The notes: generated by a model from the letters alone, not told the origin. A stretch of DNA of 64,000 bases from Aquilaria yunnanensis (GCA_039654915.1 CM077599.1:10790501-10854500); one strand, 5' to 3'. Numbered from the stretch's first letter, positions 11,857 through 23,569 are shown. Translations and numbers: made by a program.

Positions 11857-12118
11857 GCCTTAAATACTAATTTGGTCCCTTAACTTCATCAACTCTAACG
11901 AGTTAGTCCCTTTTCTTTGATTAAGTGGGAGCTAGTCCCTCAAGTTTACAAAATTTATCGTGTTAAAATAAAGTAACATATAAAATTTATCATAGATAAT
12001 GACTTTATTTTAAGAAAAAAGTATTTTACCGAATTAGGTATAACTATCATCATCAATTCACATATTACACTATATTATTGAATAATGCCAATTGTCTGGG
12101 ACCAAAATGCGTTTAAGC
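11857..12118. mobile_element. Short TIR element (probable MITE)
   Basis: The left end reads gccttaaatactaatttgg and the right end, on the minus strand, gcttaaacgcattttggtcc. The similarity is short, so the call is tentative. The terminal word resembles that of the elements at 368 and 22611 (GGCYTAAATG). Confidence 0.35.
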
Positions 12119-12944
12119 AAGTGTTTTGGGCCCAAAATTCTTGGGCGAAAATAAACCTCGTAAATGCTAAAACCGTGTTATCGTGATATCAATAGAGTGC
12201 AACTGTAGTAATCACGAACCATCTCATTAATATATACTGGTACAGATATTTTGTCCATGGAATAATTAGGCATGTGAAGTACTCCATACACTATAGCCAA
12301 CCAAACGAAATAAATGAATGATTTTATCACAGATAATTAAAAAAAATATTCATCAAATAATATTACTAGGGATCGTTATGTAAACAGAACATAAAAAGTT
12401 CAAATTTCACTGTTGTACAGCAATTACTATAACGATAGAGACTAATAATTTCGGAATATAAACGAATTGGTTTAGAAAAATAGTAGGAACTGTGGTTCTC
12501 CTTGTCTACAAAAAAATAAAAATAAAAAATAAAGTTTATTTGTCATTAGTGTCCGTGATTAGAATTTGTATTTTGAAATAGTTATTTAATAGTAACCTTT
12601 CACTTTTAATTTTAATAAATTTATATCAATTATTAAATTAATTATTTTAAATTCTAACCTTAATCATGAAAATTGTTACCAAATCCAACCTAAATAACGA
12701 GTGATTTTGCATGTGAATATAAAGTAACACCCATAGCGTCAGTATTGCATCACTCAGCTTGGGCGTGAACACGTAACCATGCTTGCTTTGTGTGGTTTTG
12801 TCCTTTTGTCTTTCCAACCGACATTTCAATACCGCTGAGTTGGAGAACGCTGTCGGAGGCCAATTTCCACAAAGAAAACATTATTTTATTATCACTCTCG
12901 GTTTAATTTAAAATGAGTTTCTCCTGCAATCCTGGTCATTTCCA
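12119..12944. other. Intergenic, no gene seen
   Basis: AT-rich spacer. The only open frame (12647-12829, minus) lacks motifs. Confidence 0.5.
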
Positions 12945-13284
12945 CCTAATTCATTTTAATTTAAGTCAATTAACTTAAAAATAATTTATTTTTATTCTTA
13001 TATATTTTTATTTAAAACTAATTTTAATTAAAAGGTAATATTATGTAACTGTAATAATCCATTAAAAATATAATTTTTATAATCTTACTAAATTTTTATA
13101 AATTTTTTTAGTTTAAGGAATTAAAAAATAAAATTCATAAAAATTTAAAAACGTCATAAAAATTTACTTTTAAATAAATTATTACATTTATATAATATTG
13201 GCTTTCGAATAAAATTAATTTCAGGCAAAAAAAGATGTAAAAGTAAAAATAAGTCAGTTAACTTAAGTTAAAATGAATTAACTC
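12945..13284. mobile_element. Palindromic MITE, copy 2
   Basis: Same family as 975-1317. It opens with aattcattttaatttaagtc and closes with acttaagttaaaatgaatta, with an internal 'ggtaatattatgtaactgta' arm answered at about 13185-13205. There is no coding capacity. The ends are approximate. Confidence 0.6.
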
Positions 13285-13399
13285 TTCATTACCCATCGCT
13301 ACATTTTATGCTTGTTTAATAAACATTTGTACTTAAACAAGTGTTTGTAATTTTAGGACTATTCATAAACAGTTTATCTAGTGTGCAACTAATATACTG

Positions 13400-14285
13400 C
13401 AGTCTATACCAATTTATCTTTTATAAATGTTATTTATTTTTTTATACATTACTATTTATTCTTTTTGAGATTTTTTATGTTCTCGTTGATATTTGATTTG
13501 TTCTTATTTTTTTAATTATTCTATCATCAAACAATATTTGTTCTCTTATTTAGGATTGATTGTTGCCTACTAATTGTCCAATGTACATTTTATCTATAAA
13601 AGAACATCTACATAGTTTAAAACAACATATATTTAATACAAAAAAATATATTCAATGTTCTGTTTGTTTTTACACAGCAGGTTCTCATGATGTTTGTCTA
13701 TGTTATTTTTCAGTTCTATATGTTGTTTTATACATTGCTATTTATTCTTTTATAAATCAATTTTTTTTTTCAGTTCCTATATGTTCATTTATGTAATGTC
13801 ATTTGCTATTTTATAAATCTATTTTTTTTTCTTTTGTTTCTATTCTTTTTCAGCTCTTATATATTCTTTTATTTTTAATTGTTCATTCTTTTGGTTCAAC
13901 TAGCATGTTGTTCTTTAGTTGACAAATTTGAAAAAAAAAATGAAGGAAAGAGAACATAATTGGAAACATAACATTAGACAAAAGTTAACAAAATAACATG
14001 AAAAATGGGAAGAGAAAAAGAACAAAAAAATAGAAATAGAAAAATAGAAAAGTGAAAAAAATAAAAAAGGAAAAAGAAAATAAAAACATAAAATAAAAAT
14101 CTAAAAAAAGTGAAATATGAAAGCTAGGTAAAAATAAAATATGAAGGAAAAGAGAATATACACATAGTAAAAATGAAAAGAAGAAATCAAAAAATAAAAT
14201 TAAAAATAAGAACAATACAAGAAAAAAGAAGAAACAAATGAAGAAGAAAAACTTGAAAAGGAGGGAAAAGGAAGACAAGGAATGA
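13400..14285. repeat. T-rich/A-rich foldback-like repeat, copy 2
   Basis: A T-rich arm (about 13400-13920) carrying tcttttggttcaactagcat is followed by an A-rich arm from about 13928 to 14285. Copy 1 has the matching core at about 3437-3465 and copy 3 a version at about 32190-32215. The minus-strand open frame here (13985-14278) is almost pure Phe/Leu and is rejected as a gene. Confidence 0.55.
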
Positions 14286-14837
14286 CGGATATCAAACCTA
14301 GCACACCCATATGATATAAGATGCCTTAGACTAACTCATCTGAAAATAACTAGTCTTCAAATTCTATTGGCAAAAAATATAGGGGAAAGAGAATATTTGG
14401 TCCTTTAATTTTGTTAACATTCCCACTTCTGTTCTAAAATTACTCGAGTTGTCAATAGAGTCCTCTAATGTTTATTCCGTAAGCATTATTAGTTTTATAA
14501 CTCTCGAAATTATCATGTGTTTGACGGAAGAGCCAGATGACACTTAACGCCATTTAACTTACAATAAATAAGGGCTTTTTTATCACCTTTAAGAAGTGAG
14601 GGAGCAATGTGGGGCAAAGAGAAAGATGTGGACAATGTAGTGGGTTAAGCCACGTCCAAATCTTTCTGGGCAACCTGCTGCAGCCTCGCGATCCCATCAT
14701 CCAAATGTCGCCGCCACTCTCAATCACCCCACCCAACGTTGCCACCACCCTCAGTCACCCCACCCAATGTCGCTGCCACCCTCGACCGTCACCACTTGCT
14801 GAGCATTGATTCGTTACAAAATCGAGCGACAAAGCAG

Positions 14838-14947
14838 CGATTCGTCAGAAATCCGGCGATGGAGCAACGATTCATCTCAAATCCGATGATGGAGCAGCGA
14901 TTCATCACAAATCCGGCGATGGAGCAGCAATTTGTCACAAACCCGAT
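14838..14947. repeat. 30-bp tandem repeat in the element core
   Basis: Three complete units and a partial fourth, based on cgattcatcacaaatccggc plus gatggagcag, start at 14838, 14868, 14898 and 14928. Thirty bases keep the frame, so any peptide would repeat a ten-residue MEQRF-containing unit. There is no sign that this is translated. Confidence 0.8.
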
Positions 14948-14955
14948 GCCTCACC

Positions 14956-15111
14956 GGGATCCCCACCGGAATCCACTACTTCCGCCGCATCGGCATCTAC
15001 CTCCTACTCTCCGCCCTCTCCATGGTTGTCGCCAGTGTCTTCGAGACCAAGCACAAGGCCATCGCCGTGAAGCACAACATGTTGGACTTGGTGATGCCGC
15101 TGCTGATGAGC
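14956..15111 (+). pseudogene. Captured NPF (NRT1/PTR family) transporter fragment
   Basis: In one plus-strand frame this stretch encodes about 52 residues resembling the part of plant NPF proton-coupled nitrate/peptide transporters around a late transmembrane helix and the following cytoplasmic loop. Landmarks are the RRIGIYLLLSALSMVVASVFE helix, then a basic KHKAIAVKH stretch, NMLD, and a PLLMS that parallels the family's conserved PMS. Full NPF proteins are about 550-600 aa with twelve membrane segments, so under a tenth is present. There is no ATG at its edge, and the sequence beyond PLLMS no longer resembles the family. It sits in sense orientation inside a long-TIR element, as expected for a transduplicated fragment. 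The identification rests on motif memory, not a search. Confidence 0.6.
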
Positions 15112-15779
15112 TCGCAGTTGTCGGCGGGAGATTTTTGGCAATGGCGGGTGAAGAAGATGGGGATTGCGAGGCAGCGGGAGAGATTGAGGGGTTGAGGGTT
15201 GAAGGATAGCAACGTCGGGGCTAAGGGGTGGCGATTGAGGGCGGTGGCGATGTCGGGTTGAGGGGTGGCGGTGGAGGTGAATTAGGGTGGAGGCTGCAGA
15301 TTTAGGTGAGGCTTAACTAGCCTTTGTGTCCACATCTTTCTCTCTGCCCCATATTGCCCCCTCACTCCTTAAATGTGGTAAAAAAAGTCCTTATATGTTG
15401 TAAGTTAAACGGCGTCAAGTGCCACTAGCTCTTCCGTCAAACACCTGGCAATTTTGAGAGTTATAGGATTAACAGTGCTTACAGAATAAACGTTAAAGTA
15501 CTCCGTTGGCAACTTCAGTAATTTTAGGACTGAAGTGGCAAAGTTAAAACAATTAGAGGATAAAAAATGTCCTTTCGCCAAATATACATCATAAAAACTG
15601 GACCCGCGCACATAAATATCAGCTCTTTTAAAAATAGAATGAGTCAAGTATGGATTAAACCAACCTTGTGAGTTTGTAATTTTCCCTTGATTCGCTCGCA
15701 AAAATGGTACGTGCGGGGGCGGTCTTGCTTCGTTTTCTAAGTCATCCAGCCCCAAATTCTCGGAGTATTTATTTTTTGT

Positions 15780-16236
15780 CAGGTAAATTACAGAAGTCCC
15801 ACTATAGTTTGATCTAACTTACATTTTATCCTATATATTTTAAGAAACTTACACTATTACTCTTTTTTTTTTTATAGTGTTCGACAACAACTTCTGAAAC
15901 ACTAAACTAAACTGTCTAATAACCATATTTCAATATTTTGATTTTTTATTTTTTTCAAAACTAATTGACCATTAAAAAAATACTGATATGCATTTAGAGG
16001 AAGAAAAATACACTTATAGAAAAAAAAATTGATAATTTCAAATATCTATTAACTATAAAAAAATGTTAGAGAGGTCGATATTATTGGAAGATGACTATCA
16101 TATAGTTTAAATTATAGTTTCAAAAGTTGTTATTGGGTAATATAAAAAAATCAATGGGCAAAGTATAAGTTTTCAAAAATAAAGAGACATATTATAGGTT
16201 AAGATAAATCTTAGGGGTAATTATAACTTTCCCTTT
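15780..16236. mobile_element. Diverged TIR element, about 455 bp
   Basis: The left arm (aggtaaattacagaagtccc..., 15781-15870) aligns with the reverse complement of the right arm (about 16150-16236). They share a 'taacttacattttatcctat/taacctataatatgtct' stretch, a following 'aacttacact/aacttatact', and further out 'caacttctgaaac/caacttttgaaac'. The core is AT-rich and non-coding. Confidence 0.55.
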
Positions 16237-17035
16237 TCTTAAACTACCCATGTTGGCTATGCCATGACAGATCCTATTTTCTCTTGCTCCTGATTATCTT
16301 GACTAATACTTTGCTTTGCGCTAAATAAACAAACAACAAAAAAACCAGCAGCACGCCCTCAGCTCCTCTATGCATTTGATCAGATTGGGTATTAATTTAG
16401 ACATAACCGATATTATTACTCCACTCAATTATTTTAAATCATTTTCACTGTTTTTTACTACAATGGATACAATGCGCATATGCACAATTGTACACACTGC
16501 ACAAGATTACTAATTTGTCCTCATTTTAACTCAGTTAATTACTTTCATGCTACTTAATTAAATCAACTTCATTATCTTCTTCTCCAGCTATGCCCAGACG
16601 TTCTCTCCAATCACTGGCCCTTTCAAATCTCTTTTCAACCGATCAGGCATCCGACAGTGATGAGCGATAGGAGATGACGAAAGATGATGAGACAACGATC
16701 GCTTGAGAAGCGGACCCGACGATTAGCAGATGAGCAATGAAAGGCTGTAGGAGACGAAGAAACGATGATCTCGTGATAAGCGGCGCGACAATTGGCAAAG
16801 ATTCGAAACAAATCGAGGCAAAGCCTGCTTTGATTCTCAGCGGCAACGGAGATCCGGGAGTTGAGCAATGGAGATCTGAATCGACGATCTGAGAAGCGGT
16901 GATTCAAACCAATGGTTGGTGAAGATTTGATGCAACAATCCAAGGCGATAAGATCATCGGCAGTGTTGCGTGACGAAGGCGACGAAAAGGAAGGCTGGAG
17001 CATGCCTTCGATCTACAAAGAAAAATAGAATACAC
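16237..17035. other. Unassigned region with a GC-richer patch
   Basis: Positions 16620-17010 are GC-richer and full of 'gacgatgag/agatgagcaatg' words. They allow a 122-codon open frame on the minus strand (16635-17003) rich in Ser and Arg, without recognised motifs. The composition resembles the cores of the window's TIR elements, so a decayed element core is more likely than a gene, but I could not pair the ends. Confidence 0.35.
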
Positions 17036-17039
17036 TTTT

Positions 17040-17475
17040 ATATTTTCTCTACAATATAGTCTTTAGACATTTTTATATTTTATTTTGGACACTTTCAAAT
17101 ATTTATTTAGACACTTATTTTTTATTAGTTTGCATATATTTTTTTTATGAGAGAAACAAATTATCTGTACATTGCTTTAGGCATTTTTAAATTTTTGTTT
17201 AGACACTTTTTCACATTTATTCACACACTTTTTATCATTTCAAATAATCATTTTTTTAAAAGAACCAATTGTTTACATATTGGATCAAACACTTTTAAAT
17301 ATTCCTTAAGACACTTTTCAAAATTCATTCAAACACTTCTTATTACTTCGGACACTTCTTATTTTCTAATAACAATAAATTGTTTGTAAATTACTTCAGA
17401 CACTTTCACATACTGCATCAAACATTTTCATATATTATTTGAGATATGTTTATATATTACTTCAGATACCTTGCA
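17040..17475. repeat. Degenerate short tandem repeat
   Basis: Ten or more diverged units of roughly 20-35 bp built on tt.agacacttttaaatattt, for example 'ttagacatttttatatttta', 'tttagacactttttcacatt' and 'ttcggacacttcttattttc'. Spacing is irregular, as in an old minisatellite. Confidence 0.6.
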
Positions 17476-18370
17476 ATGATACATGATATGATGGTGGGCA
17501 GCAATAGCGATCATAAAGTTGATGGTGAGATCGCGGGGGGTACGACAATTGATGTGATCTAGAGCATAAAAGTGACAAAGAGATTTGGAGGAGAAACTGT
17601 GGCGGTGGTGCAATCTGAAGGAAGAGCGACGGCAATGATATGCTGAGGTATGATGATTCAGCAGTAGCAGTGGCACCAGAGGCAGCAACAGTAGTGAGGT
17701 AGAGTTTTTGCAGAGAGGAGAAGATTTTAGCTAGGGATAATTTTATCAATTTTTTGATGGTTAGTGTCTTATATATGGAGGATTAAGAGTTTGGTTTATA
17801 ATAAAAAACCAGTTATTTTATTATACAATTATGTCTAGTTTTTTACTCTTCGAGAAAATTACTTCACTATCATTGATAGGAGCACCATTTAATTCATCTG
17901 ACACTTTACAGTAGACAGAATTGAGTGAACCATTTTCAAAATTGGTGACTATGAGATTTAGCAAGGTGTGGAAAATCGTTGAGACTTAGATGATAAGGTG
18001 TTTATGAATAATAGATCTAGATGATCCTATATTATTTCTTTTATTTATTTTGTCTTTTATCAAGTCTTTTGTCCAATTACTTACGAATTATTTCTTCAAA
18101 ATTAAACTAGTTTACTAGGAAAGCTTCAGCTCTATTTGATTCTTTTTCCTTTATTCGGTGTCGTAAAGATATATAAATTTTTATTGACCAGATTATATGT
18201 TCAATTTATTTTTAATGTCCTATATAATTGATTTGTAAAATGCTGATTGACCGACTAACAATTGAAATAAAAGACACTTTTATTAAAAAAAACAACAAAC
18301 AAAGAAAAAATCGCATCAACTTACCTGATTTGAACAACATCATGTGCGTACTTACCCTGATTTATATATA
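17476..18370. other. Intergenic, no gene seen
   Basis: A GC-richer patch at 17500-17740 gives short overlapping minus-strand frames (17428-17749) with Ser/His-rich low complexity. The remainder is AT-rich spacer. No RNA or protein gene is supported. Confidence 0.4.
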
Positions 18371-18373
18371 TTA

Positions 18374-18726
18374 CTTCCTCTGTCCTATCATGAATGATGC
18401 ATTTTTCTGGGTATGCGAAGATTAAAGTATGTGTAGTTTATTTTTTTTTTTCATTTTTTCCCTTGAAACTAAAATTAAAAAGAAATTTTGGATTATGTGT
18501 AGTGAGAGTTTAAATGATGATTAAAAAAATTCCTTTTAGGATATTTTGTAGTGAGATTTTTATTGGGGATTAAAAAAGAAAACTTTTTTTCTTGGATTTT
18601 GTTCAGTAAGAGTTTAAATAGGGATAATAAGGTAATTTAGTTGTTAAAAAAAAAAAAGGCAATGTTTTATCCTTGTTTGGACGGCCAAAAAAGAAATACA
18701 TTTTATTCTTTCTAGAATGCAAGGAG
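18374..18726. mobile_element. Stowaway-like MITE (Tc1/mariner type)
   Basis: The left end, after a TA at 18372-18373, reads CTTCCTCTGTCCTATCATGA. The right end, on the minus strand, reads CTCCTTGCATTCTAGAAAGA and is followed by TA at 18727-18728. This is close to the plant Stowaway terminal consensus CTCCCTCYGTCCC, with the TA target typical of the group. The interior has repeated 'tttggattatgtgtagtgag'-type units and no coding potential. Confidence 0.7.
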
Positions 18727-18855
18727 TATAACATACAAAATCAATTTTTTAACATGGTTATCAAATTTAAATTTGTATGATTTCGATGCCATAAATTGGT
18801 TTGAAATACATTAAAATTGTGCATAATGGGTAGAATCATCAAATCATACAAATTG
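18612..18855. repeat. Direct repeat A, left copy
   Basis: This holds the right part of the Stowaway-like MITE plus about 130 bp of flank. It is repeated in the same orientation at 20223-20483. Shared blocks include atttcgatgccataaattgg and cattaaaattgtgca followed by 'gaatgggtagaatcatcaaat'-like sequence. The two copies bracket the 18861-20215 TIR element. Confidence 0.75.
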
Positions 18856-18860
18856 AATTA

Positions 18861-20215
18861 GGTAAAATTCATTGGGGTCACCTTAGCTTATTTGTTTGTC
18901 CTAAATGAGTACCTTAACTAATTATGTGTGTCCTAATTAGGTACTTTCCGTTCATTTCACTGTTAAAATAGATGAATTTTGCATATGTGACATTAATTAA
19001 TATTAAATTCAAAATAATAATAATTTTGGTCCTTAGAACTCTTTCAATCAGTAATTTAACCCTTCCAAAATTCTTGAATATCAAGAATGAGCCCACATTT
19101 TTTATTTTCTCTTTCTAGACACAAGAACATCAAAAAACCTAATATCATCTTAAACCCTAATCTAGGTTTAAGATCGGGGCTGATGGAGGAAAAGGTCAAG
19201 GATAGCAGAGACAATGGGTAGAAGAGGTCGCGTTGGATTTGGGTTCGAGGTCGAGGTTGGCGAGGACAATGCCCAACAAAGGGAGAGGTAGACAGTGGCG
19301 GCGACGATGGGCAATAGTAAATCGTGGCGAGAAAAACGATGGATCTGGCTTCAGTGATGGGAGATTGGCTTAAAAAATGAGAGATGATGGGCGACGGGAG
19401 ATCAAGGCGGCGAAGATGATCAAGATGGTGGAGACGATGGATTTGGCTTTATGAGCTTGACAGGGATTGAGCGGTCAAGGCGACAAGCAGATGAGGAGCA
19501 ATGAAAGTGAGGTCCAGGTAGACCGAGGTGCTGCTCCACGTCGCCCTACCTGCTGCTGTCGTGATTGGTCACTGGAAAGTCCCGTTGTCACTCGGGATAC
19601 AGATGGTGACGGTTGGAGTGCGGGAGGAGATAGTGGTGAAGAAGAGGAGGAGGAGGAGGAAAAGAAGGACAAGGGAACCCTACGTCGCTCTACCTCTTTC
19701 TATAGTGATTGGTCACTAGAAAGTCCCGTTATCGCTCGGGGTACAGATGGTGACGGTTGGAGTGCGGGAGGAGATAGTGGTGAAGAAGAGGAGGAGGAGG
19801 AGGAAGAGAAGGACAAGGGGAACCCTACGTCGCTCTACCTCTTTCTATAGTGATTGGTCACTAAAAAGTCCCGTTGTCACTCGGGGTACAGATGGTGGTG
19901 GTTGGAGAGTGGGAGGAGATGGTGGTGAAGAAGAGGATGAGGAGGAAGAGGAGGAAAAAAAGGACGAGGGAAAAGTTTATGGTTTAAATTGTTGAAAGGA
20001 AAAGTTGAAAGGACTAGAAGTGGTATTTTAGAATTTATTTTAATGTTTTCTTTTGTCATGTCAGCATTTTTCATCAAATGTAACCTTGAAATTAACGGAA
20101 ATTACCTAATATAGGATGTGTAATAAGAGGTAAGATACCTCATTAGAATAATATAAAAGTTGGGTACTCATTTAAAACAAAAAAATAAGCTAAGGTACTT
20201 CAGTGGATTTTGTCT
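18861..20215. mobile_element. Long-TIR element with acidic-repeat core
   Basis: The left arm (18861-19060) and the reverse complement of the right arm (about 20030-20215) align through 'taccttagcttatttttttg/caccttagcttatttgtttg', 'aaatgagtacc', 'aattaggta.tttccgtt' and a 'catgtgacatt/catgacaaaa' region. The core (19160-19990) is GC-richer and contains a 144-bp tandem array. No transposase is seen. The termini resemble those of the 32807-34345 element, which also carries a 'cctaattgggtactttt' block, so the two are probably one family. No clean target duplication was found. Confidence 0.7.
19530..19965. repeat. 144-bp tandem repeat, three units
   Basis: The landmark gattggtcactagaaagtcc recurs at 19563, 19707 and 19852 (spacings 144 and 145), followed each time by gtacagatggtgacggttgg and a gaagaggagga run. 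The first two units stay in frame and would encode a 48-residue unit ending in an acidic Glu run. The 145-base step shifts the third out of frame. It may be a captured acidic-tail coding segment that expanded. Expression is not supported. Confidence 0.8.
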
Positions 20216-20222
20216 ACTAAAT

Positions 20223-20483
20223 TTTAAATGAGAAAAATAAGATAAATTGGCTGTTAAAAATAAAAAAGGTAATATTATTTTATCCTTGTCTGGATGACCA
20301 AAAATAGAATAATTTTTATTCTTTTTGGAACTAGGGACTTATAAGATACAAATTCAATTTTTTTACCATGGTTATCAAATTCAAATTTCTATGATTTCGA
20401 TGCCATAAATTGGTTTGGTTTGAAATACATTAAAATTGTGCAGAATGGGTAGAATCATCAAATAATACAAATCGAGTTATAAA
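20223..20483. repeat. Direct repeat A, right copy
   Basis: Second copy of the 18612-18855 sequence in the same orientation, starting inside the MITE-derived part. It differs by scattered substitutions and small indels, including an extra 'ggttt' in the 'ttggtttggtttgaaat' stretch. Confidence 0.75.
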
Positions 20484-22600
20484 ATTAGGGAATCGTTGAA
20501 ATTTTAGTATTTTTCACCAAAATTACAACTTATCCTTTTAACAACATCAAACTTTTCTCATTATGTTTAAGCTCTCATGCAACAAAAAAATCACCATCAC
20601 AATCGAAAACTAGCTAACTTAGTTATAAACCTCTCCTCCTAATAACCCCAATTTTTCCCCCTTTTACATATAGGCTCTCACACAAATAATACATATATTG
20701 AAAACGTAAAAATAACATAGATAATTACAATTTTCCTCCTATAGTGACCAATGAACTTCTTATCTTATCACACTTAAGCTCTCACATAATCATTTTTTTT
20801 CCTTCATAGTATCTTTTGATTTGATTCAATTATACGATTTACGATTATCTGAAGACAAATGATTGTAGGTAGAAATCTTGATTTCCACGATCTGGATTTA
20901 ATTCACACAAGTAACAAAATTTAAAAAATGTGAAAGAATCCTAACTGCTTATGAATGACATTTTTTTACTCAATGTAACAAAATTACTTATAAATGACAT
21001 TTCTTATTAAATGAATAACATTATAGGAAACATTAAAATTGTGTGAATAGAATGACTCTTCCTTATTGAATGTAACACCATTATTTATGAAGCACGTTTC
21101 TTATGAAATAAACAATATTTTATGGAATAACACATTTATAAGAATAGAATAATATTTCTTACTAATTAAAGGAACAACATTTTATACAGAACAATATTTA
21201 CTCTAAAGTGAACAGCATATTACGAAACATTAAATTTATGTGAATCGAACAATATTTTTTTTAGTTTACGGAACAATATTATTTGTAAAATAATTTTTTT
21301 TACATATATAACAAAAACAATAATTATGGAATCCTATATATTTTTTTATTTCAACAGGTCGAGTTTGGTTGCCTTGCCGTTGTACTTACAAGCTATTTTT
21401 TGGCCTCAATCTTACTACAGTTCTCTAGAAGTGACGGGGGTAGAACAGGCTGAAGGCACAACCAACAAAGAAGTGAAGGGGAAGAAAACATGTTTAAAAC
21501 AATAAAAAACCTAACCTAAGCCTAAAGTCTAAAGGTCCATTCAACTTAAAAGTCTAAAATTACGGCATCGGGAAATTTTTCTTACTCTCTCCCAGGCAAA
21601 TTGTTCATTGTGGCGAAAGTGTTTATTAACTGTAGGCGCCTTCTCCAATTCTCTATTCTGCCATTTTCTTTCGTCGCTTGTACTTGTAAGATTGCTGCTC
21701 GACCAACAGAGCAGCTCTCCTTCCTATGCACATTGCAAATCACAAAACCCCTTTCAAATTTCATCTCCATTGCGTTCATCTATATTATTTTTCAGGTAAT
21801 TCTAAAATTTTAGAACTCTAATGCATCAATTTGTAAAATATAAAGTAGTATATGTTATTATCATTATTTAAAATTTTAATTTTGTTACTTTTATGCAGTT
21901 TATATAATAGAGAAATACTTTAAAAAAATTACCAAAAGAAGCTTGATTATCTCATAAAACAAATATTTGTACCGAAAACAATTGGTCAAAGCAAATACGT
22001 GTTAAGATGAATTTAGAAGATCTTCCTAGTGATTCGAGACTAAAAAAAAAAAAATTCTAATTATCATCCTGACCAATGTGATAGAATTTAAAGATATTAT
22101 TTTATTAATAATTTTTTTATTACCACAATTTATATAATTTTCTAGCTCAACCTCTGCCGTTAACAATGCCAAATACTACTTGTGATACGAAGAAATATAT
22201 ATCCCATATAACCGCGGCAGTATTATTAGTATCACCTTAATTATAATGTTAACAGGAAGAAATAGATATCCGATATAAGTGTAATATTTTATTCTATTTT
22301 ATTTTATTTTTTATCAATGAGACAACAATATTTTATCAATGACCAGCAAGAAGTTGGAGACAGAACAAATTTACAACCAATGAACGAAAACCCATGAGAA
22401 AATAAGTTCGTACCACCCTGACACAAACCATTTATAAGACTGCGCTTAAGAAGGGTTAGTACACCAACAATCGTACATTAGAGATGTCTTTCCTGATATT
22501 TTGGAAATTCAGAAGAATAATAGAGACTGGATAGAGGAGTTGACTCTACAAGCTGAACTTCCCAAAATTTGGATATTGACTTGGCCAAGAAGACACCTTG
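20484..22600. other. Intergenic, AT-rich, no gene seen
   Basis: Positions 20940-21320 contain an old degenerate repeat of about 50 bp based on 'gaacaacattt' and 'acttataaatgacatttctt'. A more balanced patch at 21560-21810 allows short frames on both strands without motifs. Nothing here is supported as a gene. Confidence 0.45.
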
Positions 22601-22610
22601 GTTGTTTAAA

Positions 22611-23556
22611 GGCCTAAATGTGCTGGTGGTCCTTTAACTTTAATGACTCACATAATTTAGTTTTTAAAGTGTGATTCATCACTATTTTATTTTTTAAGTT
22701 TGATAAATGTTGTGACCTAGTCTCTAATTAGAATGATAAGATGGATGACATTACTTAACCCACTCGGAACACAGTGGGAGGAATCGGGTTATTAGAAACT
22801 ATGGAACTTGAAAATTTTCCCTTAAGGCCGAATTCTCCGGAAGCTCTTTGGGCACCACCCATTCCTAAAAATCACCATTGAATGACACAGTTTTGTAGTA
22901 TTCAGGTCACACAATAATAGCCCCATGGTTTTAGGCCTCACTATTGTATGGTTTGTTTCAATTTTTGTTCGAATCAAAACTGGTTTTTCAAAATTGTTTA
23001 TAAACCCTAACATTAATTTTTGAAATTAAATGTTTTCTATGCAGAATTGATGAATGAGATTGATTCCTTTATTTTCAGCGGCCTTCAATGAGCAAAACTC
23101 CTATAATTCCATGTTTGTTTTTTGGAATTTATGTCATTGGTGTATTTTTTAAGGTCGATCGTTGGAGAAGGTCGATAGCCGCATAAGGTAGAAGCCAACC
23201 ATGGGGATGACGCCGCTGTGGTCACCAGTCCCCTAGCAGTCTCGCCGCCTATCTGGATGCGTCTAGTAACTGATGTCGATATCATCGATCAATAGCTAAG
23301 GTCGACAGATGGCAGCTAGCTCCTCTAGTAACTGCGGATATGTCGCAAATAGGGAAATAGGGAGGCAGGACATGACATCGTCAATAACACGTGATGGCCG
23401 TGACCGTAAAAAAGGCTAAGGTGTATAAACTTTCCAAATTACAAGATTAAGTCGCAACATTTATCAAACGCAAAGGACTAAGTTGTGATGAGTCAATCTC
23501 TAAAAACTAACTCGTGCTAGTCAACAAAGTTAAGGGACCATTAGTGCATTTAGGCC
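22611..23556. mobile_element. Mutator-like element with perfect 9-bp target duplication
   Basis: The ends read GGCCTAAATGTGCTGGTGG and, from the right on the minus strand, GGCCTAAATGCACTAATGG. The arms align for about 130 bp, for example 'gtttgataaatgttgtgac/gtttgataaatgttgcgac'. They are flanked by an exact 9-bp direct repeat ttgtttaaa (22602-22610 and 23557-23565), the size made by Mutator-like transposases. The core has two short minus-strand frames (22822-23013 and 23085-23285) with no recognised motif, so it is non-autonomous. Confidence 0.9.
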
Positions 23557-23569
23557 TTGTTTAAACTTC

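Larger units (their letters stand above)
14382..15579. mobile_element. Pack-MULE-like element with a captured transporter fragment
   Basis: Two long inverted arms (about 14382-14640 and 15320-15579) align nearly throughout. Shared blocks include 'cctaaaattact', 'gtgtttgacggaagagc', 'cgccatttaacttacaa/cgccgtttaacttacaa' and an inner end 'gagagaaagatgtggac'. The outer ends read ggggaaag and, on the minus strand, ggcgaaag. A 7-bp direct repeat aaatata flanks the element (14375-14381, 15580-15586). That is shorter than the 9 bp typical of Mutator-like elements, so superfamily assignment is inference. The GC-rich core (14640-15320) holds a 30-bp tandem array and a piece resembling an NPF transporter. 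No transposase is present. Confidence 0.8.

Noticed and set aside
13985..14278. 97-codon minus-strand open frame
   Set aside because: Almost pure Phe/Leu/Ser from an A-rich repeat arm; not a membrane protein.
14739..15209. 156-codon plus-strand open frame across the Pack-MULE-like core
   Set aside because: It reads the 30-bp repeat and then a frame different from the NPF-like one; it looks like a by-product of GC-rich DNA.
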